Shown in pieces: positions 10,827 to 19,681 of a stretch of 64,000 nt of DNA. The stretch lies in the NCBI RefSeq assembly GCF_027912495.1, contig NZ_CP115463.1, forward strand, positions 3,174,501 to 3,238,500, in the 5' to 3' direction. Every line of letters begins with the position of its first letter. Position 1 is the first letter of the stretch. Source of the DNA: Caulobacter sp. NIBR1757. GTDB lineage: Bacteria > Pseudomonadota > Alphaproteobacteria > Caulobacterales > Caulobacteraceae. The position numbers were made by a program, and so were the translations under genes. The notes below the pieces were generated by a model, which did not search any database, had not been told where the DNA came from, and saw only the letters and a list, made by a program, of their open reading frames with translations.

Positions 10827-11096
10827 CTAGCTCGGCGGCATCGGCCTGGTCTGGTCCCCCTCGCCCGGAGCAGGTGCGACCACGTCCGGCGGGACCCTGG
10901 TCGGATCGGTGGGATCGGGCGCGGACATCGGTGGCGCGGGCGTCGCGTCGGTCGGCGGCGGCGGACCATCAGTCGGCGGCGCTGCCGGCGAGGTCGTGGT
11001 TTCGGCCGCCGCCGGCGCCTCGCTCCCCGGTTTGCCGCAGGCCATCAGGGCCAGGGTGGTCCCGGCCGCGACGGCGATGGTCAGGAAGGTTTTCAT
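10827..11096 (-). CDS. Small proline-rich lipoprotein
   Basis: An 89-residue secreted lipoprotein. MKTFLTIAVAAGTTLALMAC is a type II signal peptide with lipobox LMAC and lipidated Cys20. The mature part is almost entirely Pro/Ala/Thr/Asp and so probably unstructured. The ATG at 11096 was chosen because a GGAGG ribosome site sits 7 bp upstream and the signal peptide starts there; an upstream in-frame ATG would bury the signal. No specific function can be assigned. Confidence 0.7.
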   Translation of the reverse strand: MKTFLTIAVAAGTTLALMACGKPGSEAPAAAETTTSPAAPPTDGPPPPTDATPAPPMSAPDPTDPTRVPPDVVAPAPGEGDQTRPMPPS

Positions 11097-11203
11097 GGGC
11101 GGGCCTCCAGCGCGTGAACTTGTGATGCTCCCAGAACCACCACCCATTCCGGGCGTTCCGTCCCGGCTGGAATTGTGATCGTCGTTCGGATACCTGATCT
11201 CCC

Positions 11204-12070
11204 ATGAAACCTGTCCGCAAAGCCGTCCTTCCGGTCGCGGGCCTGGGCACGCGCGTGCTGCCCGGCGCCAAGACGACGCCCAAGGAAATGCTCAACATCG
11301 TCGATCGGCCGATCCTCAGCTACATCATCGCCGAGGGCCGCGCGGCGGGCATCGAGCACTTCGTCTTCGTCACCGGACGCGGCAAGCAGGCCATCGAGGA
11401 CTATTTCGACCACCACGTCGAAATGGAGGCCCAGCTGGCCGCCAAGGGCAAGACCGACATTCTCGAGGCTGTCCTCGCCGACCTGCCCCGGCCCGGCGAG
11501 ATGAGCTTCGTGCGCCAGATGTCGCCCCAGGGCCTTGGACACGCCGTCTGGTGCGCCCGCGACATCATCGGCGACGAGCCCTTCGCCGTCATGCTGCCCG
11601 ACATGCTGATGCACGCGCCGGTCGCCCCGCTGAAGCAGGCGATGGACGCCTACAACCAGGTCGGGGGCAACATCGTCGTCGTCGAGCCGGCCCCGGAAGG
11701 CGAGACCCACAAGTACGGCATCGTCGCGCTGGACGGCCGCGAAGGCCGCCTCAACCGCATGACCGGCATGGTCGAGAAACCGCCGCTGGGAACCGAGCCC
11801 TCCAACCTGTTCATCTCCGGCCGCTACATCCTGCAGCCGGAAATCTTCAGCCTGCTGGCCGACCAGGGCAAGGGCGCCGGCGGCGAGATCCAGCTGACCG
11901 ACGCCATGGTCCGGCTGATGGCGCTGGAGCCCTTCCACGCCCTGGAATACGAGGGCGTCACCTACGATTGCGGCGACAAGATCGGCCTGCTGCGGGCCAA
12001 CGTCGCCTATGCGCTGCAACACCCGGAACTGGGCGCGGCGGCCCGGGAGGCCGTGACGGCGCTGCTGTAG
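11204..12070 (+). CDS. galU: UTP--glucose-1-phosphate uridylyltransferase
   Basis: Makes UDP-glucose from UTP and glucose-1-P, and so feeds the UDP-glucose dehydrogenase at 1.4 kb. The 288-residue length is typical. The nucleotide-binding N-terminus GLGTRVLPGAKTTPKEML is intact, with further family motifs RGKQAIEDYFD, QGLGHAVWCA and MVEKP. A GTG-started SDR gene follows after 9 bp and is probably co-transcribed. Confidence 0.96.
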   Translation: MKPVRKAVLPVAGLGTRVLPGAKTTPKEMLNIVDRPILSYIIAEGRAAGIEHFVFVTGRGKQAIEDYFDHHVEMEAQLAAKGKTDILEAVLADLPRPGEMSFVRQMSPQGLGHAVWCARDIIGDEPFAVMLPDMLMHAPVAPLKQAMDAYNQVGGNIVVVEPAPEGETHKYGIVALDGREGRLNRMTGMVEKPPLGTEPSNLFISGRYILQPEIFSLLADQGKGAGGEIQLTDAMVRLMALEPFHALEYEGVTYDCGDKIGLLRANVAYALQHPELGAAAREAVTALL

Positions 12071-12079
12071 GCGGATCGG

Positions 12080-12937
12080 GTGAACCGCCTCCTCATCTTC
12101 GGCTTCGGCTACACGGGCCGCGTCTTCGCCGCCCGCATGCAGGCCGCCGGCTGGGAGGTCTGGGCGGCCGTCCGTTCGGAGGCCTCGGCCGAGGAGGCCC
12201 GCGCCGCCGGCGTCACCCCCGTCGACAGTCGCGACCAGGCCGCCCTGGTCGCCGCCCCGCCGATGACCGCCATCCTGGTCACCCCGGCCCCGACCGAGCT
12301 CGGCTGCCCGGCCCTGGAAGCGCTGGTTCCGGCCATCGCCAAGGCCGGCGCCTTTCCCGACTGGATCGGCTATCTCTCGACCACCGGCGTCTATGGCGAC
12401 CGCGAGGGCCGCTGGTGCTTCGAGACCACCCCCCTGCACGCCCGCAGCATCGAGGCTGGCCGCCGCGTCGCCGCCGAGCGTGACTGGCTGGAGGTCGGGC
12501 GCGGCATGGGGCTGACGGTGCAGATCTTCCGCCTGCCCGGCATCTACGGCCCGGGCCGCTCGCCGCTTGAGCGGCTGCGCGAGCGCACGGTGCGCAACAT
12601 CGTCAAGCCGGGCCAGGTGTTCAGCCGCATCCATGTGGAAGACATCGCCGGCGCCCTGGCCGCCTCCATCGCCCGACCGCGCGCCGGCGGAATCTACAAC
12701 GTGGTCGATGACGTGCCGGCCCCCACCCATGTGGTCAACGCCTGGGCCGCCGCCCTGATGGGCCAGGCCCCGCCACCGGAAATTCCCTACGACGAAGCCG
12801 GGATGCCGGCTCCCGCCCGCCGCTTCTGGGCCGAGAACAAGCGCGTCTCCAACGCCCGGGCCAAGGCCGAACTCGGCTGGCGGCCGATCTACCCTTCCTA
12901 TCGCGAGGGCCTGGCCGCTATCCTCTCCCAAAAATAG
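12080..12937 (+). CDS. NAD(P)-dependent sugar epimerase/reductase-like SDR protein
   Basis: A 285-residue extended/atypical SDR-fold protein (YeeZ-like NAD-dependent epimerase group). The dinucleotide-binding loop is GFGYTGRVFA at residues 8-17. Further conserved segments are YLSTTGVYGDREG and a substrate-side motif RLPGIYGPGRSPLERL. The active-site tyrosine is probably in GVYGD; the usual YxxxK spacing is not evident. It starts with GTG 9 bp after galU and the patatin gene begins 3 bp after its stop, suggesting a galU-SDR-patatin operon. The substrate is unknown. Confidence 0.8.
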   Translation: MNRLLIFGFGYTGRVFAARMQAAGWEVWAAVRSEASAEEARAAGVTPVDSRDQAALVAAPPMTAILVTPAPTELGCPALEALVPAIAKAGAFPDWIGYLSTTGVYGDREGRWCFETTPLHARSIEAGRRVAAERDWLEVGRGMGLTVQIFRLPGIYGPGRSPLERLRERTVRNIVKPGQVFSRIHVEDIAGALAASIARPRAGGIYNVVDDVPAPTHVVNAWAAALMGQAPPPEIPYDEAGMPAPARRFWAENKRVSNARAKAELGWRPIYPSYREGLAAILSQK

Positions 12938-12940
12938 GGG

Positions 12941-13807
12941 ATGAGCATGAGCAAGGCGCTGGTTCTGGGTGGCGGCGGTCCGGTGGGGATCGCCTGGGAG
13001 ACGGGCCTGCTGGCCGGGCTGGCCGACGGCGGGGTCGATGTCTCCGACGCCGACTGGATTCTCGGCACCTCGGCCGGCTCCTTCGTCGGGGCCCATCTCG
13101 CCCTGACCCGCGACCCGGCCGCCATGCTGCGCGCCGAATTCGCCGCCGCCGACCAGATCAAGGAGGCCGCCCCGACCGGCCGCCCCGCCCCCGACCTGAC
13201 GCCGCTGATGAGCGTCATGATGAGCAAGCCGCCCGGCGAGCCGCTGGCCGTCGAGGGCCGCCTTAAACTGGCGAAGATGGCGCTGGACGCCCAGACCCCG
13301 TCGGAAGAGGCCTTCATCACCGGCTTCGGCCCGCTGGCCGAGCACGAGGGTCCCTGGCCCACCGGCTACGCCTGCACGGCCGTGGACACCGCCGACGGCG
13401 AACTCGTCATCTGGGATGGCGACAAGGCCGCGCCGCTGATCCGCGCCATCGCCTCCAGCTGTTCGGTGCCGACCATCTTCCCGCCGATCACCATCGAGGG
13501 CCGCCGCTACATCGACGGCGGCATGCGCTCCGGCACCAACGCCGACCTCGCCAAGGCCTACGGCAAGGTCCTGCTGGTCGCCGTCGCCCCGCCCGCCTTC
13601 CTGCCCTTCATGCAGCCCGGCCTCGACGCCGAACTGGACCAGGTCCGCGCGGCGGGCGGTGAGGCCGCCCTAATCGTTCCCGACGCCGGCAGCGGGGAAG
13701 CCTTTGGTCCCAACCTGATGGACGGCTCACGGCGCGGCGACATCGCCCGCGCCGGCCACGCCCAGGGTCTGGCCGAGGCGGAGCGGATCAAGGCGTTCTG
13801 GGCATGA
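12941..13807 (+). CDS. Patatin-like phospholipase family protein
   Basis: A 288-residue lipid acyl hydrolase. It has the glycine-rich oxyanion loop GGGGPVG near the N-terminus, the nucleophile elbow GTSAG (Ser about residue 45) and the catalytic aspartate in the motif YIDGGMRS. These form the Ser-Asp dyad of patatins. There is no signal peptide. ATG at 12941 and 12947 are both possible starts; the first leaves a 3-bp gap after the upstream stop. The lipid substrate is unknown. Confidence 0.88.
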   Translation: MSMSKALVLGGGGPVGIAWETGLLAGLADGGVDVSDADWILGTSAGSFVGAHLALTRDPAAMLRAEFAAADQIKEAAPTGRPAPDLTPLMSVMMSKPPGEPLAVEGRLKLAKMALDAQTPSEEAFITGFGPLAEHEGPWPTGYACTAVDTADGELVIWDGDKAAPLIRAIASSCSVPTIFPPITIEGRRYIDGGMRSGTNADLAKAYGKVLLVAVAPPAFLPFMQPGLDAELDQVRAAGGEAALIVPDAGSGEAFGPNLMDGSRRGDIARAGHAQGLAEAERIKAFWA

Positions 13808-13814
13808 ACGGCAG

Positions 13815-13968
13815 TCGCTCCCCCTCAGGGGGAGCTGTCGGCGAAGCCGACTGAGGGGGGTCAAGGGTCGACGACATCGCGCAGGTGTCATTCTTCGACG
13901 ACGGTGACCCCCACCACCACGCGCGTATTCGCGCGTGGTCCCCCGCCCCCTGGGGGGCGGAACTGCGC
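13815..13968. repeat. Compound intergenic hairpin element
   Basis: Between convergent genes lie two nested inverted repeats. One is CTCCCCCTCAGGGGGAG with GTCGGCGAAGCCGAC beside it. The other is CACGCGCGTATTCGCGCGTG followed by a C-run/G-run hairpin. This looks like a GC-rich repeat of the host genome that also separates the converging transcripts. Confidence 0.6.
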
Positions 13969-13969
13969 T

Positions 13970-14719
13970 TTACCCGGCCAGCTCTTCCACCGCCCCAATC
14001 AGCCGCGCGATGTCCTGCGGCCTCGACAGCCGGTGGTCGCCGTCCTTGATCAGCGTGAAGACCACGTCCTCGCCCTTGATCGCCTGGGCCAGCGCCAGCG
14101 CATGCGCCCACGGCACGTCCGGGTCCTCGGCGCCCTGCAGGATGCGCACCGGGACCTCGATGGGCACGGGCCCGGGCAGGATCGACCAGCGGGCGCCGTC
14201 TTCCAGCAGACCGCGGGTGATCGGATAGCCGCCTTCGTCATAGAGGCTGGGCCGGATCCACTCGCCCGTCGCGGCCAGGGCGGCGTGGGCCTCGGGCGGA
14301 AAGCCCGGCGCCATCAGCTTTTCGGTGAAGTCGGCGGCCGGGGCGATCAGCACCATGCCGGCCAGGCGTTCGGCCCGCACCGCGCCGACCAGGCAGCTGA
14401 TCCAGCCGCCCATCGAGGAGCCGACCAGGATCAGCGGACCATCGGTAAGCTGGTCGATCACGGCCAGCGAGTCCTCGCGCCAACGGCTGATCGTCCCGTC
14501 CCGGAACGCCCCGCTCGATTCGCCGTGGCCCAGGTAGTCGAAGCGCACGAAGGCCCGGTCCTTCGCCATCGCCCAGTCGGCCAGCGCCTGGGCCTTGGTC
14601 CCGGCCATGTCGGACATGAAGCCGCCCAGCCAGACCACCGTCGGCCCCTGCCCGGCAACGGCTTTCCAGGCCAGGCGTTCGCCGTCTTCACGCTCCAGAA
14701 ATCCGCTGGTCTCGGTCAT
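13970..14719 (-). CDS. Alpha/beta hydrolase
   Basis: A 249-residue cytoplasmic serine hydrolase. The nucleophile elbow is GSSMGG (Ser about residue 101), the acid is probably in GAEDPDVPW and the histidine in KDGDHRLSRP near the C-terminus. The oxyanion region WLGGFMSDMAGTKA resembles ABHD10-like thioesterases/esterases. It is divergent from the glycosyltransferase gene with only 16 bp between starts, so the promoters must overlap. The substrate is unknown. Confidence 0.88.
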   Translation of the reverse strand: MTETSGFLEREDGERLAWKAVAGQGPTVVWLGGFMSDMAGTKAQALADWAMAKDRAFVRFDYLGHGESSGAFRDGTISRWREDSLAVIDQLTDGPLILVGSSMGGWISCLVGAVRAERLAGMVLIAPAADFTEKLMAPGFPPEAHAALAATGEWIRPSLYDEGGYPITRGLLEDGARWSILPGPVPIEVPVRILQGAEDPDVPWAHALALAQAIKGEDVVFTLIKDGDHRLSRPQDIARLIGAVEELAG

Positions 14720-14735
14720 GGCGCCGGGCTCCTGA

Positions 14736-15959
14736 TTGGCCTATCTACGCTCCCTAACCCCATTCCGCGTCCTGAAGGAAGTAACCGCCGCCTTGGCCAA
14801 CCTGCCCCCGGATTTTGCGCTGCTGCAGGTGGTCCCCGAACTCGAGACCGGCGGCGCCGAGCAGACCGCCATCGACATCGCCCAGGCCGTGGTGAACGCC
14901 GGCGGCCGGGCCTATGTGGCGACACGCGGCGGAAGGATGGCCTCGCGCCTGGAAGCCGACGGCGGGCGCCTGGTTCTGATGCCGGCGCACAGCAAGAATC
15001 CGCTGGTGATGATGGGCAACGCCGCCCGGCTGATCGACCTGATCCGCAAGGAGAAGATCAGCATCGTCCATGCCCGCAGCCGCGCCCCGGCCTTCAGCGC
15101 CCTGTGGGCGGCGCACGCGACCAGGGTCCCCTTCGTCGCCACCTACCACGGCATCTACAACGCCAGGTCGGGCCTCAAGCGCTGGTACAATGCGGTGATG
15201 ACCCGGGGCGATCTCGTCATCGCCAACAGCGACTACACCCGCGACCACGTCATCGCCGCCCATGACGCGGCCCCGGACAAGGTCATCTCCATCCCGCGCG
15301 GCGTCGATCTGGCCCGCTTCGATCCGCGCAAGGTCACCGCCGCCCGGGTGCAGGCCCTGCGCGACCTCTGGAACCTCGGCAAGGCCGATGGCCGCACCGT
15401 CTTCGTGCTCGGCGGCCGCATCACCCGGCTGAAGGGTCACAGGACCATCGTCGACGCCGCCGCCCGGCTGAAGGCGGAAGGCCGCACAGACTTCCTGATC
15501 CTCTTCGTCGGCGACGACCAGGGCCGCACTGACTACCGCCAGGAAGTGGAAGACGCGATCAGCGCCGGCGGCCTGAGCGACAACATCAAGCTGGTCGGCC
15601 ATTGCGACGACATGCCGGCCGCCTATCGCCTGGCCGACTTCGCCCTGCTGCCCTCGACCCAGCCGGAAAGCTTCGGCCGCACCGCCGTCGAGCCCCAGGC
15701 CATGGGCCGACCGGTGCTGGTCAGCGACCATGGCGGGGCCCGCGAGACCGTCGTCGAGGGCGAGACCGGCTGGCGTCTTCCGGTCGGCGACGCCGAAGCC
15801 TGGGCCAGGGGCCTCAGCCAGGCCATGGACACGGACGCCACCCGCCGCCGGACCATGGGCGATGCCGGCCAGGCCCGCGCCAAAAAACTCTACTCGGTTG
15901 AAGCCATGTGCGAAGCCACGCTCGCCGTCTATGCTCGCATTCTGGAGAGTCGGGCCTGA
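14736..15959 (+). CDS. Family 4 glycosyltransferase
   Basis: A 407-residue GT-B fold retaining glycosyltransferase (GT4), probably acting at the inner membrane on LPS or exopolysaccharide. Motifs are the N-terminal VPELETGGAEQ donor-side loop, a central IPRGVDLARFDP, and the E-x7-E element in PSTQPESFGRTAVEPQAMG. The start is uncertain: TTG at 14736 gives an N-terminal extension and sits 16 bp from the divergent gene; a TTG further in, near 14792, would give a start closer to the conserved domain. The stop overlaps the start of the GT9 gene (TGATG). Confidence 0.88.
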   Translation: MAYLRSLTPFRVLKEVTAALANLPPDFALLQVVPELETGGAEQTAIDIAQAVVNAGGRAYVATRGGRMASRLEADGGRLVLMPAHSKNPLVMMGNAARLIDLIRKEKISIVHARSRAPAFSALWAAHATRVPFVATYHGIYNARSGLKRWYNAVMTRGDLVIANSDYTRDHVIAAHDAAPDKVISIPRGVDLARFDPRKVTAARVQALRDLWNLGKADGRTVFVLGGRITRLKGHRTIVDAAARLKAEGRTDFLILFVGDDQGRTDYRQEVEDAISAGGLSDNIKLVGHCDDMPAAYRLADFALLPSTQPESFGRTAVEPQAMGRPVLVSDHGGARETVVEGETGWRLPVGDAEAWARGLSQAMDTDATRRRTMGDAGQARAKKLYSVEAMCEATLAVYARILESRA

Positions 15960-16927
15960 TGGCGAGTTTCGAGAAGATCCTGGTCGTACAGGCCGGGACC
16001 ATCGGCGAATTTGTGCTGTCCCTGGCCGCCATGCGGCGCATCAGGGCCGCCCACCCGCGCGCGCGCATCACCCTGCTGACCATCCCCGCCTTCGAGGCGT
16101 TGGCCAAGACCAGCCCCTATTTCAACGACGTCGACACGAACGGCGCGCCCGGCAATCCCGGCGAATGGCTGGCCCTGCGCAAGTCGATCAAGGCCGCCAA
16201 ATACGCCCGGGTCTACGACCTGCAGGGCAATGCCGCCTCGGCCTCGCTGTTCAACATGCTGCGGCCCTTCCCGCCGCCCTGGTCGGGCCCGGTAGCCGGC
16301 GCCAAGTTCCGCCACCGCAACCCCAACCGCGAGCGGATGCACATCCTCGAGCGCCAGGCCGAGCAGCTGCAGGTGGCCGGCATCTGGCCGGACGCGCCGA
16401 CCGCCCCCGGCGACGCCCCCTCCCCCGACCTCTCCTGGATCATCCGCCGCGCGCCCGAGCAGCGACCGACCCCCGGCGCCCAGGCCCCGCGCCCCTTCGT
16501 GCTGCTGGTGCCAGGCGGCAACGAGAAGGCGCCGGAGAAGCGCTGGCCGATCGAGAAGTTCTCGGAACTGGCCGGCCGGCTGTTCAACGCCGGCTACGAC
16601 ATCGTCATCATCGGCGGACCGCAGGAAAGCGCCCTGGCCCGCACCATCCAGAAGACCGTCGGCCGGGCCCGCGACCTCACGGGGCGCACCGATTTTGCCC
16701 AGATCGCCCTGCTCGGCGCCCGCTCGGTGCTGGCGGTCGGCAACGACACCGGCCCGCTGCACCTGATCGCCGCCGCCGGGGCCCCGACCGTGGCCCTGTT
16801 CTCGGCCAACTCGGACGCCTCGGTCAGCGGCCCGCGCGGCCATGTCGCCGTGCTGCATGCGCCGAGCCTGGCGGACATGTCCGTCGATACGGTGGCCAAC
16901 GCCAGCTTCTCGCTGCTGCCCCGCTAG
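15959..16927 (+). CDS. Family 9 glycosyltransferase (heptosyltransferase-like)
   Basis: A 322-residue GT9 protein of the type that adds ADP-heptose sugars to the LPS inner core. Features are the N-terminal VQAGTIGEFVLSLAAMRRI, the mid-protein LLVPGGNEKAPEKRWP, and the nucleotide-sugar site VGNDTGPLHLIAAAGAPTVALF. The ATG at 15959 overlaps the upstream TGA by one base, so it is translationally coupled to the GT4 gene and the two very likely build the same glycan. Confidence 0.9.
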   Translation: MASFEKILVVQAGTIGEFVLSLAAMRRIRAAHPRARITLLTIPAFEALAKTSPYFNDVDTNGAPGNPGEWLALRKSIKAAKYARVYDLQGNAASASLFNMLRPFPPPWSGPVAGAKFRHRNPNRERMHILERQAEQLQVAGIWPDAPTAPGDAPSPDLSWIIRRAPEQRPTPGAQAPRPFVLLVPGGNEKAPEKRWPIEKFSELAGRLFNAGYDIVIIGGPQESALARTIQKTVGRARDLTGRTDFAQIALLGARSVLAVGNDTGPLHLIAAAGAPTVALFSANSDASVSGPRGHVAVLHAPSLADMSVDTVANASFSLLPR

Positions 16928-16980
16928 CGGCGCCGCGGGCACAGGATTCACCGTCCGGGCCTTCGAACCCTGAACGTGAC

Positions 16981-17009
16981 TTGCGGCGCACCGGGCTAAG
17001 GGTCATATA
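16981..17009 (+). promoter_or_regulatory. Putative sigma-70 promoter of infC
   Basis: TTGCGG (16981-16986), 17-bp spacer, CATATA (17004-17009). It lies about 70 bp before the proposed AUU start in the only long gap between the GT9 gene and infC. Confidence 0.4.
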
Positions 17010-17078
17010 TCCTCGCCAGGACGCGGAACGCCTCAGGCGAGCCGCGCCTTTCGTCGTAACAGCCCGGAGCAGAAGCCT

Positions 17079-17612
17079 ATTCGCCGCCCTAACAATACGC
17101 CGCCCGTGAAAGACGGGCCGCGCATGAATGAAGACATTCGCGTTCCCCGTGTTCTTCTGATCGATCAGAACGGCGAGAAGCAGGGTGAAATGCCCATCTC
17201 CGCCGCTCTCGAAGCGGCTGAAGAGGCCGGTCTCGACCTCGTCGAGATCGTCCCCAACGCCAATCCGCCGGTCTGCAAGATCCTGGACTATGGCAAGTTC
17301 AAGTTCCAGGAGCAGAAGAAGAAGAACGAGGCCCGCAAGCGGCAGAAGATCGTCGAGCTCAAGGAAATCAAGCTGCGGCCCAACATCGACATTCACGACT
17401 ACGACGTGAAGGCCAAGTCGATGCACCGCTTCTTCGAGGAGGGCGACAAGGTCAAGGTGACCCTGCGCTTCCGCGGCCGTGAAATGGCGCACCCGGAACT
17501 GGGCATGAAGCTGCTCAACAAGGTCAAGGCCGACTTCGACGAGGTCGCCAAGGTCGAGCACGAGCCCAAGATGGAAGGCCGCCAGATGATCATGATCCTC
17601 GCCCCGCGCTAG
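17079..17612 (+). CDS. infC: Translation initiation factor IF-3 (AUU start)
   Basis: IF-3 binds the 30S subunit, keeps subunits apart and rejects non-standard start codons. The body is unmistakable ([43 protein letters not shown]). ATG at 17124 would give only 162 residues, and GTG at 17106 168. In frame upstream, ATT at 17079 begins [14 protein letters not shown], which looks like the basic N-terminal segment of alphaproteobacterial IF-3. GGAG lies 9 bp before that ATT. This gives 177 residues, close to the usual length. AUU starts are classic for infC and allow autoregulation. The start is inference; the gene identity is certain. Confidence 0.9.
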   Translation: MRRPNNTPPVKDGPRMNEDIRVPRVLLIDQNGEKQGEMPISAALEAAEEAGLDLVEIVPNANPPVCKILDYGKFKFQEQKKKNEARKRQKIVELKEIKLRPNIDIHDYDVKAKSMHRFFEEGDKVKVTLRFRGREMAHPELGMKLLNKVKADFDEVAKVEHEPKMEGRQMIMILAPR

Positions 17613-17636
17613 GACCGATACATCGGCAAGACGTTC

Positions 17637-17666
17637 AACACCCCGGCTCGCGCCGGGGTGTTTTTC
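17637..17666 (+). terminator. Rho-independent terminator after infC
   Basis: An 11-bp perfect stem (AACACCCCGGC / GCCGGGGTGTT, 4-nt loop) followed by a T-run, 24 bp after the infC stop. Confidence 0.92.
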
Positions 17667-17737
17667 GTTGCGGACGGCATTTCCAGGGTTTGCTAGCATC
17701 GCCACTGGCCCATCAGTCGGGCCTGGGGGGCGTAGTC

Positions 17738-19681
17738 ATGAAGTTGTTGTCGCGTGGCCTGACGATTGTCGTCCTGATGTTGGGCGCTCTGGCGTTCGCA
17801 AGCCCATCACTGGCCGCGCCTTTGTCGGCCTTTGGTCGCCTGCCCCTGATCGAGGACGCCCAGATCTCGCCCGACGCCAGCATGGTCGCCTACGCGGTGA
17901 CCAACGGCGACGCCCGGCTGGTGCTGATCAAGGCCGTGGGCGACGGCAAGGTGATCGCCACCCTCAACGCTGGCGACCGCAAGGTGCGCGAGATCCAGTG
18001 GGCGACCTCCGGCTACCTGCTGATCTCCATCACCTCGACCACCTATGTCCCCGGCCTGGCGGGCCCGAAGCGCGAATACCTGCAGGTCCTGGCCTACGAC
18101 ATGACCACCCGGAAGACCCGCCTGTTGATGGAAAAGGCCCCGGACTCCATGAACGTCGTCATCGGCCCGCCGCAGGTGCGGATGATCGGCGGCGAGCCGC
18201 ACGTCATCGTCGAGGGCGTTCACTGGGCCGGCGGCGAGCGGGGCCGCAACAGCCTGTTCGACATCAAGCTGGCGAACGGCTCCACCCGCGTCCACCAGCA
18301 GGGCCGCCCCTACACCTCCGACTGGGTCGTCGCCGCCGATGGCACGCCGATCGCCCAGACCGAATACAACTCGGTCACCGGTGAATGGGCCCTGCGCCTG
18401 CAGCGGAACAAGCGCTGGGAGGAGGTCGACAGCATGGTCGCCCCCATCAACCCTCCCTTCCTGGCGGGCCTGGGCCAGGACGGGAAGTCGCTGCTGCTGA
18501 TCACCAGCGACGACGAGAGCGACCGGCTGGTCACCCGTGAATACCCGGCCGACGGCTCGGCCCCCAGGGAGATCATCCTGCCGCGCTATGACGGCCTGCT
18601 GCGCAACCCGACCACCCACGCCCTGATGGGGACCTGGGTGCTGGACGGCGACGTCCTGAACTACAGCTTCTTCGACAAGAAGGACCAGGCCGTCTGGCGC
18701 GGTATCGGCAAGGCCTATGGCGGGATGCAGGTCCACCTGGTCTCCTGGAGCGACGACCGCCGCAAGATCGTCGTCAAGGTCGAGGATCCCAAGGCCGGGC
18801 CCTTCTACGCCCTGGTCGACCTCGACACCGGCTCGGCCGGCGTGCTGGGCTCGGTCTATGGCGGCATCACCGCCGCCGACGTCGCCGAGGTGCGGGCCGT
18901 CAAATACAAGGCCGCCGACGGCCTGGAGATCACCGGCTACCTGACTCTGCCCAAGGGGCGCGCCGCCGAGAAGCTGCCGCTCATCGTCATGCCGCACGGC
19001 GGGCCGGCCGTGCGCGACCAGCCGGGCTTCGACTGGTGGGCGCAGGGGCTGGCCTCGCGCGGCTACGCCGTGCTGCAGCCCAATTTCCGCGGTTCGGACG
19101 GTTTCGGCCGCAAGTTCCTTGAGGCCGGCTACGGCGAATGGGGCAAGAAGATGCAGTCGGACCTGTCCGACGGCGTCCGCTTCCTGGCCGCCCAGGGGAC
19201 CATCGATCCGGCCCGCGTCTGCATCGTCGGGGCCAGCTACGGCGGCTATGCGGCCCTGGCCGGAGCCACCCTCGACAAGGGCGTCTACCGCTGCGCCGTG
19301 GCGGTGTCGGGGGTCGCCGACCTCAAGCAGTTCCTGATCGACGAACTGAAGTCCGACAACGGCCGCGAGACGGCCACCCAGCGCTACTGGTCGCGCTTCA
19401 TGGGGGTCGAGAACCGCCGCGACCGCGACCTGACCACCATCTCGCCGGTCGCCCATGTCGCCGGCGGCGACGTCCCCGTCCTGCTGATCCACGGCAAGGA
19501 CGACACCGTCGTGCTCTACAACCAGAGCCAGCGGATGTACGACGCCCTTCGCGGCGCCGGCCGCCCGGTCGAGATGGTCACCCTCAAGGCCGAGGACCAC
19601 TGGCTGTCCCGCAGCGACACCCGCCTGCAGACCCTGGAAGCCACCGTCGCCTTCGTCGAGAAGCACAACCCGGCCAACTAA
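17738..19681 (+). CDS. Secreted S9 family (prolyl oligopeptidase-type) peptidase
   Basis: A 647-residue serine peptidase of the S9/acylaminoacyl-peptidase group. The N-terminus has a Sec signal (MKLLSRGLTIVVLMLGALAF, cleavage near SLAA), then a beta-propeller region (~35-400) and a C-terminal alpha/beta-hydrolase domain. The catalytic triad is visible: Ser in GASYGGYA, Asp in GKDDTVV and His in EDHWLS. The start at 17738 was chosen because the signal peptide begins there and a G-rich ribosome site precedes it. It probably degrades peptides in the periplasm. It is convergent with the sigma-factor gene; the two stop codons overlap. Confidence 0.92.
   Translation: MKLLSRGLTIVVLMLGALAFASPSLAAPLSAFGRLPLIEDAQISPDASMVAYAVTNGDARLVLIKAVGDGKVIATLNAGDRKVREIQWATSGYLLISITSTTYVPGLAGPKREYLQVLAYDMTTRKTRLLMEKAPDSMNVVIGPPQVRMIGGEPHVIVEGVHWAGGERGRNSLFDIKLANGSTRVHQQGRPYTSDWVVAADGTPIAQTEYNSVTGEWALRLQRNKRWEEVDSMVAPINPPFLAGLGQDGKSLLLITSDDESDRLVTREYPADGSAPREIILPRYDGLLRNPTTHALMGTWVLDGDVLNYSFFDKKDQAVWRGIGKAYGGMQVHLVSWSDDRRKIVVKVEDPKAGPFYALVDLDTGSAGVLGSVYGGITAADVAEVRAVKYKAADGLEITGYLTLPKGRAAEKLPLIVMPHGGPAVRDQPGFDWWAQGLASRGYAVLQPNFRGSDGFGRKFLEAGYGEWGKKMQSDLSDGVRFLAAQGTIDPARVCIVGASYGGYAALAGATLDKGVYRCAVAVSGVADLKQFLIDELKSDNGRETATQRYWSRFMGVENRRDRDLTTISPVAHVAGGDVPVLLIHGKDDTVVLYNQSQRMYDALRGAGRPVEMVTLKAEDHWLSRSDTRLQTLEATVAFVEKHNPAN

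Noticed and set aside
16928-17078. tRNA gene upstream of infC, suggested by a TTCGAACCC-like stretch
   Set aside because: No acceptor stem or anticodon arm can be folded around it.
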